Source: Tateyamaria sp. (GTDB taxonomy: Bacteria > Pseudomonadota > Alphaproteobacteria > Rhodobacterales > Rhodobacteraceae). Taken from it: a stretch of DNA of 20,762 nucleotides. The notes beneath the pieces were generated by a model. The model was not told the origin of the DNA, did no database searches, and was given only the letters and a program-made list of their open reading frames with translations. The stretch covers positions 1 through 20,762 of the forward strand of contig JABITU010000113.1 of NCBI GenBank assembly GCA_018668195.1, written 5' to 3'. Shown piece by piece: positions 1 through 6,902 of this stretch (position 1 is the stretch's first letter; each line of letters begins with the position of its first letter). A program made the translations under genes and the position numbers.

Positions 1-231
1 GCAGAACGCCGCCGTCGAGGCGTTCTTCAAAAACCCTCTCGGGATCATGCTGCGCATAACCCTGTCGGGCAAGGATCAAGGCTGAACTGATCTGGCGGCA
101 TCCGTGGGAGACAAGGCAGAAAGCTGAAAATGGCAATCTTCGAATAAATCAATGGCTTCTACAATCCGCGTCGGAGGCACTCAGCCTTAGGCTGGAAAAG
201 TCCGGTCGTCTTCGAACGTAAAGTGGCCTAA
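1..231 (+). pseudogene. IS3-family transposase OrfB, C-terminal remnant
   Basis: Decayed 3' end of an IS3-family integrase-type transposase gene, entering from outside the window. The pieces lie in three frames. Bases 2-31 read QNAAVEAFFK, the conserved block holding the catalytic glutamate. After about 43 extra bases, the frame from about 75 reads IKAELIWRHPWETRQKAE. A one-base slip follows, and the frame from 130 reads MAIFE, stop, INGFYNPRRRHSALGWKSP and on to VFERKVA, ending at TAA 229-231. The order matches the tail of IS3-group OrfB proteins as I remember them. At least three lesions are visible: the extra segment, the slip near 126-131, and a TAA at 145-147 where the family has tyrosine. 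It cannot encode an active enzyme. The family call is by recognition of these blocks; the exact IS is unknown. Confidence 0.85.
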
Positions 232-269
232 ACGAGCACTCGGGGCGTCACAAAAACGGGACAGGTCCA
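232..269 (+). repeat. Right terminal end of the IS3-family remnant
   Basis: After the remnant's stop codon the sequence runs into ACGGGACAGGTCCA, ending in CA at 269. Read from the other strand it begins TGGACCTGTCCCGT, which resembles the terminal inverted repeats of IS3-group elements (TG...CA ends). The matching left end would lie outside the window, so neither the pairing nor a target duplication can be tested here. Confidence 0.55.
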
Positions 270-415
270 AACCCTTCATCCGATTTGCACAACAAGGCTC
301 TCCGGATCTATCACGCCGCAACAACGGATGCATATCCCAGTCGTTGCCGGAGTTTGACATGATGCTGCCGACAACTTGGAAATACCGAGCAAACACCTAG
401 TAAACTGAAATTACT

Positions 416-664
416 TCAGGCTGAATGTCGTGGAAAGATTACAACTTTCGAACACGTTCTTTCGTTTTTGTTATGCGCAGATAGGTTTGAGCAGACAGCG
501 GGCTCATACTTTGCCATTCTCTTTAGCTCTTCGGTGCCCCCAATCTCCCACAATGCTACGTTCAAAGCATGTGTTACGGCTGAGTTTACGTGTTCCAGGA
601 CATATTTTTTCGCATATTCGCGCAGATCTTGGCAAACACCGATAATCCATTTGTGATCGTCCAT
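416..664 (-). CDS. Small hypothetical protein (82 aa)
   Basis: I do not recognise the family. The start at 664 (MDDHKWIIGVCQDL) was chosen because a GGGGA motif lies about six bases upstream. The upstream in-frame ATGs at 706 and 689 have no such site. The first 50 residues look like a real soluble helical protein (EYAKKYVLEHVNSAVTHALN, then EIGGTEELKR). The last 25 residues are basic and low in information. It has no signal peptide or membrane segment. It lies downstream of the histidine kinase gene on the same strand, separated by about 240 bases and a strong inverted repeat, so it probably has its own promoter. It may be a true small gene or a degraded one next to mobile debris. Confidence 0.5.
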   Translation of the reverse strand: MDDHKWIIGVCQDLREYAKKYVLEHVNSAVTHALNVALWEIGGTEELKRMAKYEPAVCSNLSAHNKNERTCSKVVIFPRHSA

Positions 665-906
665 AATATTCCCCGGTCTTGTTTTTGGCATAAAGAATTC
701 ATGCACTTAGTATCTTACGACAGCCTCATACTCTCGGCTTGCTCGCAACGTTACAGTTTTGCTGTCCATCTGAAATATGTCTGGCATGACAGCCTATTTA
801 TTTCACCACTAGAATTAGATGACAAAAGGGCGCTCCGCTTGGGGGCGGAGGTATAGGTGCAAGAGATTAGGGGGGGGGTGACCTATCCTAAAGGTTAGGA
901 TATTTC
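665..906. other. Intergenic stretch between small gene and kinase
   Basis: No gene seen. It holds a small inverted repeat CTCCGC/GCGGAG near 835-850, a run of nine G at 870-878, and the 19-bp inverted repeat listed separately. It is AT-richer than the flanking genes. I could not pick a convincing sigma-70 promoter for the small gene. Confidence 0.5.
884..902 (-). terminator. Perfect inverted repeat after the kinase stop codon
   Basis: TATCCTAA (884-891), AGG, TTAGGATA (895-902) is a perfect 8-bp inverted repeat. It starts four bases past the stop codon of the minus-strand kinase gene. It could fold as a transcript-end hairpin, but no U-run follows in the minus direction (GGTCACCCC comes next). 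It is therefore not a classic intrinsic terminator. A protein-binding operator for the downstream small gene is an equal alternative. Confidence 0.4.
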
Positions 907-3471
907 TCAAAAAGTAGCATTGGCGCCTTCGTCAAGAGCTACGTGAAAAAGCGCTCGCGCGTCGATAGAGCTTGCAGCCAAACTGTCCGCCCATACATCC
1001 ATCGTATGTACTTCGCCTGATCTCGCCTGACATTCCAAGGTGCCAAGATCAGTTTCCAACGCGACCTGCCCCAAAAGGGCTGCGGCCCCTTTGGCTTTAT
1101 GTACAGACTCAGCCAAAGGCAGAACATCATTTTTTGGATCGTAGCGGCGAATGTCGTTAATCAGAATGTCGAGCTCGCTCAAGAATGTATCCGCCACTGC
1201 GCGCACCCGTTCCTGGCCCAAAAGCGCAATCATCTCGGTTAGTGCCTCGGGAAAGCGCTTGGCATCCAGCTTGGCGAATTGGCCTGATGTAACACCGGCG
1301 ATGATACTGTGCAGAGCATCCAGCCGAATGGGTTTGGTATGAAACTGATCCATGCCTGCAGCGACTGCGTTTTCACGAAATTCTTCGCGACCATGCGCTG
1401 TAAGACCAACAATATGGGTGCCCAAATTGCGACCAACACCCGCGCGAATGCGCTGCGTAGCCTCGATTCCATCCATAACAGGCATGCTGATATCCATGAA
1501 GATCAGATCAAACGCTGTGGCTTTTTCCTTATCCAGTGCATCCGCCCCGTTCACGGCCTCTTGCACTTTATGGCCCATGGCCTCAAGCATGTCAGCCAGA
1601 ACGCTTCGATTAACGGCGTTATCTTCCACGATCAGAATGTTGCATTGTTGGGTGGGCAGCGGGGTTTTTTCCTGTTCTGCCACAATTTGATCTGACATTT
1701 GTTCCGTGCGATTTACCGGCAAAGCCAACACGAATGTAGCCCCTCGTCCGGCAGCGCTGTGCACCGACACGTCGCCCTTCATCGCGCGTGCAATGCGCCT
1801 CGAAATAGACAGCCCAAGCCCATCGCTGCGCGATTGGCGACTGTCGCTGTTGGCAAAGGCAAAGAAATCCTCGAATATCTGCTCTTGCTTGCCGGGGGGA
1901 ATGCCGATGCCTGTATCGCTAATCTCAAAGCGCAAAGATGAGGCTTCTTGCCCGTGAATACCGCTAACACGCACTAAAATGCGGCCTTTTTCGGTGAACT
2001 TGATCGCGTTTCCAATCAAGTTTGTCAGGATCTGGCGGATGCGGCCTGCGTCCGCGTGATAAGGCCCGCGCATGGCCGGTTCGATGTCTAGTGTAAGGGA
2101 CAGATCCTTTTCATGGGCCAACGGCTCAAAAACATCGATCAATCCTTCCATGAGATCAGTCAAGGCAAAGTCTTGAGCCGTGAATTGAAGCTGCCCAGTT
2201 TCGATCCGGGTAATGTCGAGGGCCTCGTTCACCTGCTCAAGAAGGATCTCGCTCGAAGAGGTAGCTATTTTGGCGTAGCGTTCTTGTTGCGGCGATAACG
2301 AGGTCGTTTTGAGCATGTCCAAGACACCTAGGATACCGTTTAGCGGCGTGCGCATCTCGTGGCTCATCACAGTCAAAAACTGAGACTTTGCCTTATCAGT
2401 GCGTTCGGCGCGATCACGGGCTTCGATCAGGGTCTGCTCGTTAATCTTTTGGGCGCTAATGTCACGGATATAAGCGATAAACGTGGTTGAATCACCCTCT
2501 TTCATTGTTGTGATATTTAGCTCTACCGGAAACTCCTCACCGCTTTTCCGCAAGGCCGCCAGTTCGACCCGACCTGCATCTACAACACGAGGCTTTCCAG
2601 TCGTCAGGTATCTATGCATGCCATTGTGATGTGCATCGCGCATTCGGTGAGGGATGAACGTGTTTTCCATGGTCTGCCCGACAATCTCTGCACGTGACCA
2701 ACCGAAAACATCTTCTGCAGCGGCGTTGAAATCAATAATTTGTCCAGTGTCATCCGAAGTCACAATTGCATCTAGCGATGCCGCAACGGTAGTTTCCAAT
2801 TGCTTGCTCGAGGCCGAAAGCTCCGTATCCCGACGTGACGCGCGCAACAAAAGTCTGTCCAAAATCAACATGAGAAGCGCCATCAAAATCATCAACGCGA
2901 TCGCTATCCCCCCGGTGCGCGACAACTGTGTAGCAAATTGGGCGCGCCGCGCCTGCGCCTTCTCGGCCCCCATCGTGACGCCCAAAACAGCGATGTCGCG
3001 CACGTGGGGCCGGACCTTTTTTACCAGGCGGTGCATTTGCACAAGAGCCAGACCAGTCAGCGGGCCTGGTGTATCCGATATCTTGATCGCGGCTTCCGCG
3101 AATTCATTTATTTTTTCAATGAGTGCTTTCACATGATAATCATCTGAATAGATATCTGCAACGCGACCTGAATTGATAACGTTTAGGCGACTTAGCGCAA
3201 TGTCCACCCGTAACTGCACGGAATCGTTCGTATACTGGCCAGTAGTGATCTGCTGGGTGAGCGTCGCATCCAAGTTTGCGAATTCAGTGTCGAGCTGCGA
3301 GATGCTCCACTGCATGTTGTCGTGAGCGGCCCGGGAAAGGTCGCGCAGCTGCCCAAGTAAATTCACGGTCATAACGGCCAGCAAGATGGCAAGCATAAAG
3401 ACGCTAGCAAGCACCGTGAGACGATAGCTCCTCAATCCCGGCTTCACCATTGGCGTTGTTTTTGAGGCCAC
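907..3471 (-). CDS. Hybrid sensor histidine kinase (PAS-HisKA-HATPase-REC-HPt)
   Basis: Inner-membrane sensor kinase of 854 residues with a complete phosphorelay. TM1 is about 18-40, followed by a periplasmic region of about 145 residues, then TM2 about 187-208. A PAS domain spans about 225-340 (AIVTSDDTGQIIDFNAAAEDVFGWSR). The HisKA H-box SHEMRTPLNG gives phospho-acceptor H371. The HATPase domain has N-box NLIGNAIKF (about 484-492), G1 DTGIGIPP and G2 DGLGLSISRR. The receiver domain has acidic pocket VEDN, phospho-acceptor D660 (FMDISMPVMDG) and lysine 713. The C-terminal HPt has active H791 (ESVHKAKGAAALLG). The layout is that of ArcB/BarA-type tripartite kinases. The start is GTG at 3471, with GAGGGG upstream. 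It lies 19 bases after the secreted SUOX-fold gene on the same strand, so the two are probably co-transcribed. The divergent regulator at 4143 is the likely output partner (inferred). The ligand is unknown. Confidence 0.95.
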   Translation of the reverse strand: MASKTTPMVKPGLRSYRLTVLASVFMLAILLAVMTVNLLGQLRDLSRAAHDNMQWSISQLDTEFANLDATLTQQITTGQYTNDSVQLRVDIALSRLNVINSGRVADIYSDDYHVKALIEKINEFAEAAIKISDTPGPLTGLALVQMHRLVKKVRPHVRDIAVLGVTMGAEKAQARRAQFATQLSRTGGIAIALMILMALLMLILDRLLLRASRRDTELSASSKQLETTVAASLDAIVTSDDTGQIIDFNAAAEDVFGWSRAEIVGQTMENTFIPHRMRDAHHNGMHRYLTTGKPRVVDAGRVELAALRKSGEEFPVELNITTMKEGDSTTFIAYIRDISAQKINEQTLIEARDRAERTDKAKSQFLTVMSHEMRTPLNGILGVLDMLKTTSLSPQQERYAKIATSSSEILLEQVNEALDITRIETGQLQFTAQDFALTDLMEGLIDVFEPLAHEKDLSLTLDIEPAMRGPYHADAGRIRQILTNLIGNAIKFTEKGRILVRVSGIHGQEASSLRFEISDTGIGIPPGKQEQIFEDFFAFANSDSRQSRSDGLGLSISRRIARAMKGDVSVHSAAGRGATFVLALPVNRTEQMSDQIVAEQEKTPLPTQQCNILIVEDNAVNRSVLADMLEAMGHKVQEAVNGADALDKEKATAFDLIFMDISMPVMDGIEATQRIRAGVGRNLGTHIVGLTAHGREEFRENAVAAGMDQFHTKPIRLDALHSIIAGVTSGQFAKLDAKRFPEALTEMIALLGQERVRAVADTFLSELDILINDIRRYDPKNDVLPLAESVHKAKGAAALLGQVALETDLGTLECQARSGEVHTMDVWADSLAASSIDARALFHVALDEGANATF

Positions 3472-3490
3472 GACCTACGTACCCCTCGGA

Positions 3491-3985
3491 TCAATCGATA
3501 ACCCGCAAACGAGCCAGTTGCCAGATACTGTAGGAATATGTTGTTTCGGTCTGGTACTTTTCGCTTTTATCATATGGGAAAACGATCCAGTATGGTCCCT
3601 TGTCGCGCACTGACATCTGTTCGCCGTTCATGCGCGTCGCAACAAGAGGTATGCTTTCCTCGAGCACTGAAAGTGGCATTTCAACCTGATAATCGTTCAA
3701 GGCCTTCATTTCAACCGCCGTACCCTGAACACCAGCTTTGGCCAAAATGTCTGCTAGCGGAACGCCAGAGAATGTTACCACGCCGTCGGTCCACAAGGTT
3801 GTCGTGCGAAAGGTGACCTGATCCATCGCATCCAGTTCTTCAAGGCTTAATTCCAACGTGCCTGAACCAGAATCAGATGAAGTCACCTGCAGTGTCATAG
3901 ACGCGTCTGCTTGTGCCGATCCTTGCCACCCCAAAAGAAGCGCCAAAGTTAAAAGCACCATCCGTGAGTGCTGGAAACGCGCCAT
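3491..3985 (-). CDS. Secreted oxidoreductase molybdopterin-binding-fold protein, no cofactor Cys
   Basis: A 164-residue exported protein. The signal peptide is about 1-26 (LLTLALLLGWQGSAQA, cleavage before DAS). The mature part resembles the SUOX / oxidoreductase molybdopterin-binding fold in its small stand-alone form: LEELDAMDQVTF, then FSGVPLADILAKAGV, then GPYWIVFPYDKSE and a closing SIWQLARLRV. There is no cysteine anywhere, so the thiolate that holds molybdenum in true sulfite oxidases is missing and redox catalysis is unlikely. The start ATG has AAGGAGAA (minus strand of 3991-3998) at good spacing. It is first in an operon with the hybrid kinase, which suggests a periplasmic sensory or ligand-binding accessory to that kinase. 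This role is inferred from context only. Confidence 0.8.
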   Translation of the reverse strand: MARFQHSRMVLLTLALLLGWQGSAQADASMTLQVTSSDSGSGTLELSLEELDAMDQVTFRTTTLWTDGVVTFSGVPLADILAKAGVQGTAVEMKALNDYQVEMPLSVLEESIPLVATRMNGEQMSVRDKGPYWIVFPYDKSEKYQTETTYSYSIWQLARLRVID

Positions 3986-3999
3986 TTAATTTCTCCTTA

Positions 4000-4014
4000 T
4001 ACGATCATATCGTA
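4000..4014. promoter_or_regulatory. Inverted repeat in the divergent kinase/regulator promoter region
   Basis: TACGAT-CAT-ATCGTA is a perfect 6-bp inverted repeat, 15 to 29 bases upstream of the secreted protein's start codon and next to its ribosome binding site. It lies in the 130-bp region shared by the two divergent transcripts. It may be an operator or a leader hairpin that affects translation; a short palindrome like this can also arise by chance. Confidence 0.3.
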
Positions 4015-4142
4015 CTACACTGCGTTTAACGAAGTCGTCTTTAATGCATTGGCATAGGAGTCTATACTAAAGTATATAATGGCCACTATTTCGCCCCATT
4101 TTTTGGGTATAAGGTACAGGCTTGGATAAAAAGATTGAACAC

Positions 4143-4760
4143 ATGTCAAATATTCTAATTGCAGACGATCACCATCTGGTACGCGACACCATTGCTGCCT
4201 ATCTGAGCAGCGTGGATGGATTTTCGGTTCAGACTGCCGCAAATCTGGACGAGGCGCTGACTCTAATGGCAGGGATCGACGCCTTTGACCTGCTGATCCT
4301 CGATTATAATATGCCCGGGATGGACGGATTGCATGGGCTGGAACTCGCCCGTAAAGCCTTTCCTGCGACGAGGGTTGCGCTCATGTCGGGTGTCGCGAAC
4401 CGGGAAGTGGCAAACAAGGCAATGGATCAAGGGGCAATCGGCTTTATCCCCAAGTCATTGACCGCTGTATCTTTGGTAAACGCCATCAAATTTGTTTTAT
4501 CGGGCGAACGCTATTTCCCCTTCGACTTTGAGATATCGGGAAACAAGGCACCACTTACAGGCGCTTTCGCCAGCTTGTCAGAACGTGAACTGGAAACGCT
4601 GGAACAGTTGTGCATTGGTCTGTCCAACAAAGAAATTGCTCGGAACCTTGGAGTACAAGAGGTGACGGTAAAGCTGCATGTTAAAAACGTTTTGGCCAAA
4701 TTAGACGTGTCCAACCGAACGCAAGCCGCATTGCTAGCCAAGGAAAAGCATCTTTTTTGA
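4143..4760 (+). CDS. LuxR/NarL-family response regulator
   Basis: A 205-residue two-domain transcription factor. The receiver domain covers 1-120: acidic pair D8/D9 (IADDHH), phospho-acceptor D54 (LILDYNMPGMDG), S82 (LMSG) and K104 (FIPKS). A short linker leads to a LuxR-type helix-turn-helix at about 144-200 (LSERELETLEQLCIGLSNKE, recognition part VTVKLHVKNVLAKL). I chose the ATG at 4143 because MSNILIADDH begins the receiver fold at the usual point. A TTG at 4122, with AAGG seven bases upstream, is a real alternative and adds seven residues. It is divergent from the secreted protein/hybrid kinase operon, so it is probably phosphorylated through that kinase's HPt domain and may regulate the shared promoter region (inferred). 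Target genes are unknown. Confidence 0.92.
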   Translation: MSNILIADDHHLVRDTIAAYLSSVDGFSVQTAANLDEALTLMAGIDAFDLLILDYNMPGMDGLHGLELARKAFPATRVALMSGVANREVANKAMDQGAIGFIPKSLTAVSLVNAIKFVLSGERYFPFDFEISGNKAPLTGAFASLSERELETLEQLCIGLSNKEIARNLGVQEVTVKLHVKNVLAKLDVSNRTQAALLAKEKHLF

Positions 4761-5109
4761 ACCGGACCGCAAGACTGTTTCCAACAGATGCGCAAGGCAG
4801 AGGTTCTTATAAGCTGTCCCACCATAACAACTGGTCTGAAATTACATGGCAGTGTCTGTCAATCGAAACTTGGCAGTTTTTCCCAAAATATCGGTATTCA
4901 AGCACTTCGAGTAAGCAAGCACAAACGTTTGTGAGACATAAGCTTGCGTGCGAAGTCGTGAGTACAAATGACGTCAGGCCAATAACCCAGAATCAGCTAC
5001 TTCGTGTTTTGTTGTTTCAGTGAATTCAGAAAGCTGTGATAATGCAGCCGCTATCCTAGTCGTGTCGAAATGTTTGCCAATGTCCGAAACAGAGGGTAAC
5101 CGAACAGCG
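4761..5109. other. Intergenic region, about 350 bp
   Basis: No gene recognised. Short open frames here lack both ribosome binding sites and protein-like composition. The notable item is the 14-bp palindrome at 4920-4933, listed separately. The promoter of the glycosylase/SseB pair should lie in its right half. A GAGGG at 5092-5096 is rather far (13 bases) from the ATG at 5110. Confidence 0.5.
4915..4947. promoter_or_regulatory. 14-bp perfect palindrome nested in an outer inverted repeat
   Basis: CACAAACGTTTGTG at 4920-4933 is a perfect palindrome. Outer arms GCAAGC (4915-4920) and GCTTGC (4942-4947) surround it. It lies in an otherwise plain intergenic region between the response regulator and the glycosylase pseudogene. 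The symmetry without a loop suits a dimeric DNA-binding protein better than an RNA terminator. The regulator that would bind it cannot be named from sequence. Confidence 0.4.
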
Positions 5110-5691
5110 ATGGATGTTTCCGCCGATATTCGCTCTCGCCGCACATGTGCTGATCGCTTCTTTGCCACTGAAACAGGCCGTGCGCCGCGCCCTGTGGTCT
5201 GGTTGCGTCCTGGTGCTCGTATTCTTATTGCGGGTCAGGCTCCGGGTGCACGAGTGCACAGTTCTGGTCGTCCGTTTACCGACCCGTCGGGGGATCGGCT
5301 GCGTGATTGGCTTGGCATGGACTCACAAACATTCTATGACCGCGATAGCCTGGCCATTGTTCCTATGGCCTTTTGCTTTCCAGGCTATGACGCCAAAGGA
5401 TCGGATCGCTCGCCGCCCAAGATTTGCGCCAAGGCTTGGCGTGCAAAGGTGTTGGATTAAATGGGAGACGTGCCGCTCGTTCTGCTGATCGGTAGATATG
5501 CACAATCATGGCATCTGGGTACGAAGAGTAGTGTTACGGAAACGGTCGCGTCTTGGCGCACCCATGCACCTCGGGCTTTTCCCTTGCCCCATCCGTCTTG
5601 GCGCAATACCGGATGGCTGAAGAAAAACCCTTGGTTTGAGGCAGACGTCCTGCCTGCCTTGCGATTGCGGGTAAAAGAGGTGCTTAAATGA
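5110..5691 (+). pseudogene. Uracil-DNA glycosylase family protein, split by an in-frame TAA
   Basis: Two fragments in one frame make a complete uracil-DNA-glycosylase superfamily protein of about 190 residues. Fragment 1 has the uracil-binding motif A region (ILIAGQAPGARVHSSGRPFT) and runs to KVLD. A TAA stop is at 5458-5460. Fragment 2 begins immediately with MGDVPLVLLIGRYAQSWHLG and carries motif B, HPSWRNTGWLKKNPWF. Nothing is missing around the stop, so one substitution (for example CAA glutamine to TAA) explains the break; there is no frameshift. The start ATG 5110 (MDVSADIRSRRTCADRF) fits the usual family N-terminus; ATG 5080 is possible. The family excises uracil from DNA and begins base excision repair. 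The two motifs now sit on separate polypeptides unless the stop is read through, so I call it inactivated. The downstream ATG could re-initiate. The last codon overlaps the SseB start (ATGA). Confidence 0.85.
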
Positions 5692-6476
5692 CACAAACGG
5701 TATTGGACGCGGCACATGCCGCAATGATGGCCAGTCCCGACAACGATACCGTACGGCTTCGGTTTTATGAGCGATTGGGGGATGTGGAGCTGTTCCTGCT
5801 GCTGGAGGGGGAAGCAGAAGACGAGAAAATCACGCCCCAGATTTATGATCCGGGAACAGGGCCGATTGTTCTGGTTTTTGATCGGCAGGAACGATTGACG
5901 GCTTTTGTTGGTGCTGCAGCCCCTTACGCTGCGCTTTCAGGACGGGTGATCGCAGGATTGCTGACGGAACAGGGCCTTGGGCTCGGGTTAAACCTTGATG
6001 TCGCACCGTCTGCTTTCTTGCTGGATGCGCAAGGGGTTAGCTGGCTGGCGGAAACGCTGGGTCACGAACCGGATGAGATCGAGGTGCAGATCGCAGAACT
6101 GTCAGCGCCCGCAGGTTTGCCAGACCTATTACTTACCGCGATTGACACCAAGCTGGCCACAGCGACGGGTCTGGCGCAGATGGCCTATTTGGTTGGTACG
6201 GTCGACGCCGCGGGCACGCGCAGTCACATGCTTGCTTTTATAGGGGCAGCACCTGGGGCGGAAACGGCACTGGCCCGTGCAGCATCCGAGGCGCTCACCT
6301 TTTCGGGCATCGAGGCGGGGGCGATGGATGTTAGTTTTTTTGATGCGGATGCACCCATCGCCGAACGGCTGTCGCGCGTGGGCCTGCGGTTTGACTTGCC
6401 GCAACCCGTTTTGGTGAAACCTCCCGAGATAATCGCTCCAGGATCTGATCCAACAAAACCCCCAAGGCTGCGCTAA
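5688..6476 (+). CDS. SseB-family protein
   Basis: A 262-residue cytosolic protein with an SseB-type N-terminal domain (about 1-125: LDAAHAAMMASPDNDTVRLR, LFLLLEGE, PIVLVFDRQERLTAFVG, then YAALSGRVIAGLL) and a C-terminal domain ending near RLGLR-type sequence and a proline-rich tail. Despite the family name, most members outside enteric pathogens have no link to type III secretion, and the function is unknown. The start ATG overlaps the glycosylase stop (ATGA), with AGAGG about eight bases upstream, so the two genes form a translationally coupled pair. The stop inside the glycosylase gene may reduce SseB translation through polarity (inferred). Confidence 0.85.
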   Translation: MTQTVLDAAHAAMMASPDNDTVRLRFYERLGDVELFLLLEGEAEDEKITPQIYDPGTGPIVLVFDRQERLTAFVGAAAPYAALSGRVIAGLLTEQGLGLGLNLDVAPSAFLLDAQGVSWLAETLGHEPDEIEVQIAELSAPAGLPDLLLTAIDTKLATATGLAQMAYLVGTVDAAGTRSHMLAFIGAAPGAETALARAASEALTFSGIEAGAMDVSFFDADAPIAERLSRVGLRFDLPQPVLVKPPEIIAPGSDPTKPPRLR

Positions 6477-6631
6477 ACCAACAATACCAAAGTAGAACGC
6501 TGTTTGTGTCAGATTCATGCCAGAATGTTCGCCAAACAAGCTTCTTGAGTGCGCCGTGACATGGTGTAGATATCGAACGCCTCTTGGGATACTTCCAATA
6601 AATTCCCTGATTTGTGATGGAGGAAGTATTC
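6477..6631. other. Non-coding stretch before the mobile-element debris
   Basis: I see no gene here. It separates the SseB gene from the first transposase remnant. The left boundary of that remnant's element should fall in this stretch, but I cannot fix it. TGTAGATATCGAACG near 6562 has the TGT start common to IS481-type ends, without proof. Confidence 0.35.
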
Positions 6632-6724
6632 TTGACGAACGAAGAACGCGACATTCATCGCAAACTTAAAGTGTTCGAGCATGCCGAGAACATCGACAAT
6701 GCTCGCAATGTTTACACTCTCTGA
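6632..6724 (+). pseudogene. IS481-type transposase, N-terminal remnant (30 aa)
   Basis: From TTG 6632, preceded by GGAGG at about 9 bases, the frame reads LTNEERDIHRKLKVFEHAEN and then leaves the family pattern, ending at TGA 6722. The opening block is the well-known start of IS481-type integrase-core transposases (T-E-E-R-D-I-x-R-K-L-x-V-L-x-H-A-E), where the helix-turn-helix should follow but does not. Only about 20 residues remain, so the rest was deleted or replaced. It has kept a translation start but cannot encode a functional product. A C-terminal transposase remnant on the same strand lies at 8384. Confidence 0.7.
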
Positions 6725-6728
6725 CACC

Positions 6729-6744
6729 TATGAATAAATTCATA
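6729..6744. repeat. AT-rich inverted repeat TATGAAT-AA-ATTCATA
   Basis: A perfect 7-bp inverted repeat with a 2-base centre, lying between the transposase remnant's stop and the stop codon of the interrupted small gene (minus strand, 6753). It may mark the 3' end of that transcript or an old junction. No U-run follows in either direction. Confidence 0.35.
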
Positions 6745-6752
6745 TCTATCGC

Positions 6753-6836
6753 TTAAGTAGTTTCAAACATATCCGTGAACACGAGTTGCTTAAGGTCATT
6801 CAAGCAACCTTCGTTACAGGTGTTCGGCAAGCCCAT
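6753..6836 (-). pseudogene. 3' part of the small four-Cys protein gene cut by the IS
   Basis: On the minus strand, starting in the left CCAT copy (ATGG on this strand), the frame reads MGLPNTCNEGCLNDLKQL and ends at TAA, 6753-6755. It has no start of its own. It joins exactly, in frame, to the 5' part at 8089-8290 once the insertion sequence and one CCAT copy are removed. The combined protein has 89 residues counted from the ATG at 8278. This part supplies two of its four cysteines. The clean join is direct sequence evidence that the IS entered a previously intact gene. Confidence 0.8.
6833..6836. repeat. Target site duplication CCAT (left copy)
   Basis: CCAT directly abuts the left inverted repeat. 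The same four bases directly follow the right inverted repeat at 8089-8092. Deleting one copy with the element restores an open frame across the junction on the minus strand, which confirms that this is a genuine duplication. Confidence 0.88.
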
Positions 6837-6863
6837 TGACCTGCCCCCGAAGCTTCCCTCGTT
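6837..6863 (+). repeat. Left terminal inverted repeat of the IS
   Basis: Starts TGACCTGCCCCC and continues with AAG and CCCTC blocks, matching the reverse complement of 8062-8088 except at five positions. The orfA start lies about 40 bases inside. Confidence 0.88.
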
Positions 6864-6902
6864 TTAATGTAGAGTTTGCTCAACCTTCGAAGGGGCAAAC
6901 AA

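Noticed and set aside
2..85. C-terminus of an upstream gene ending QNAAVEAFFK... to TGA at 83
   Set aside because: The first ten residues are an IS3 transposase block and the frame is a remnant. The rest is the extra segment, not a real protein end.
187..396. A 69-codon open frame on the minus strand
   Set aside because: It lies antisense to the transposase remnant and its terminal repeat, has no ribosome binding site and no protein-like pattern.
4741..4760. T-run at the end of the response regulator gene as a terminator
   Set aside because: The run is inside the last codons and no stable stem precedes it.
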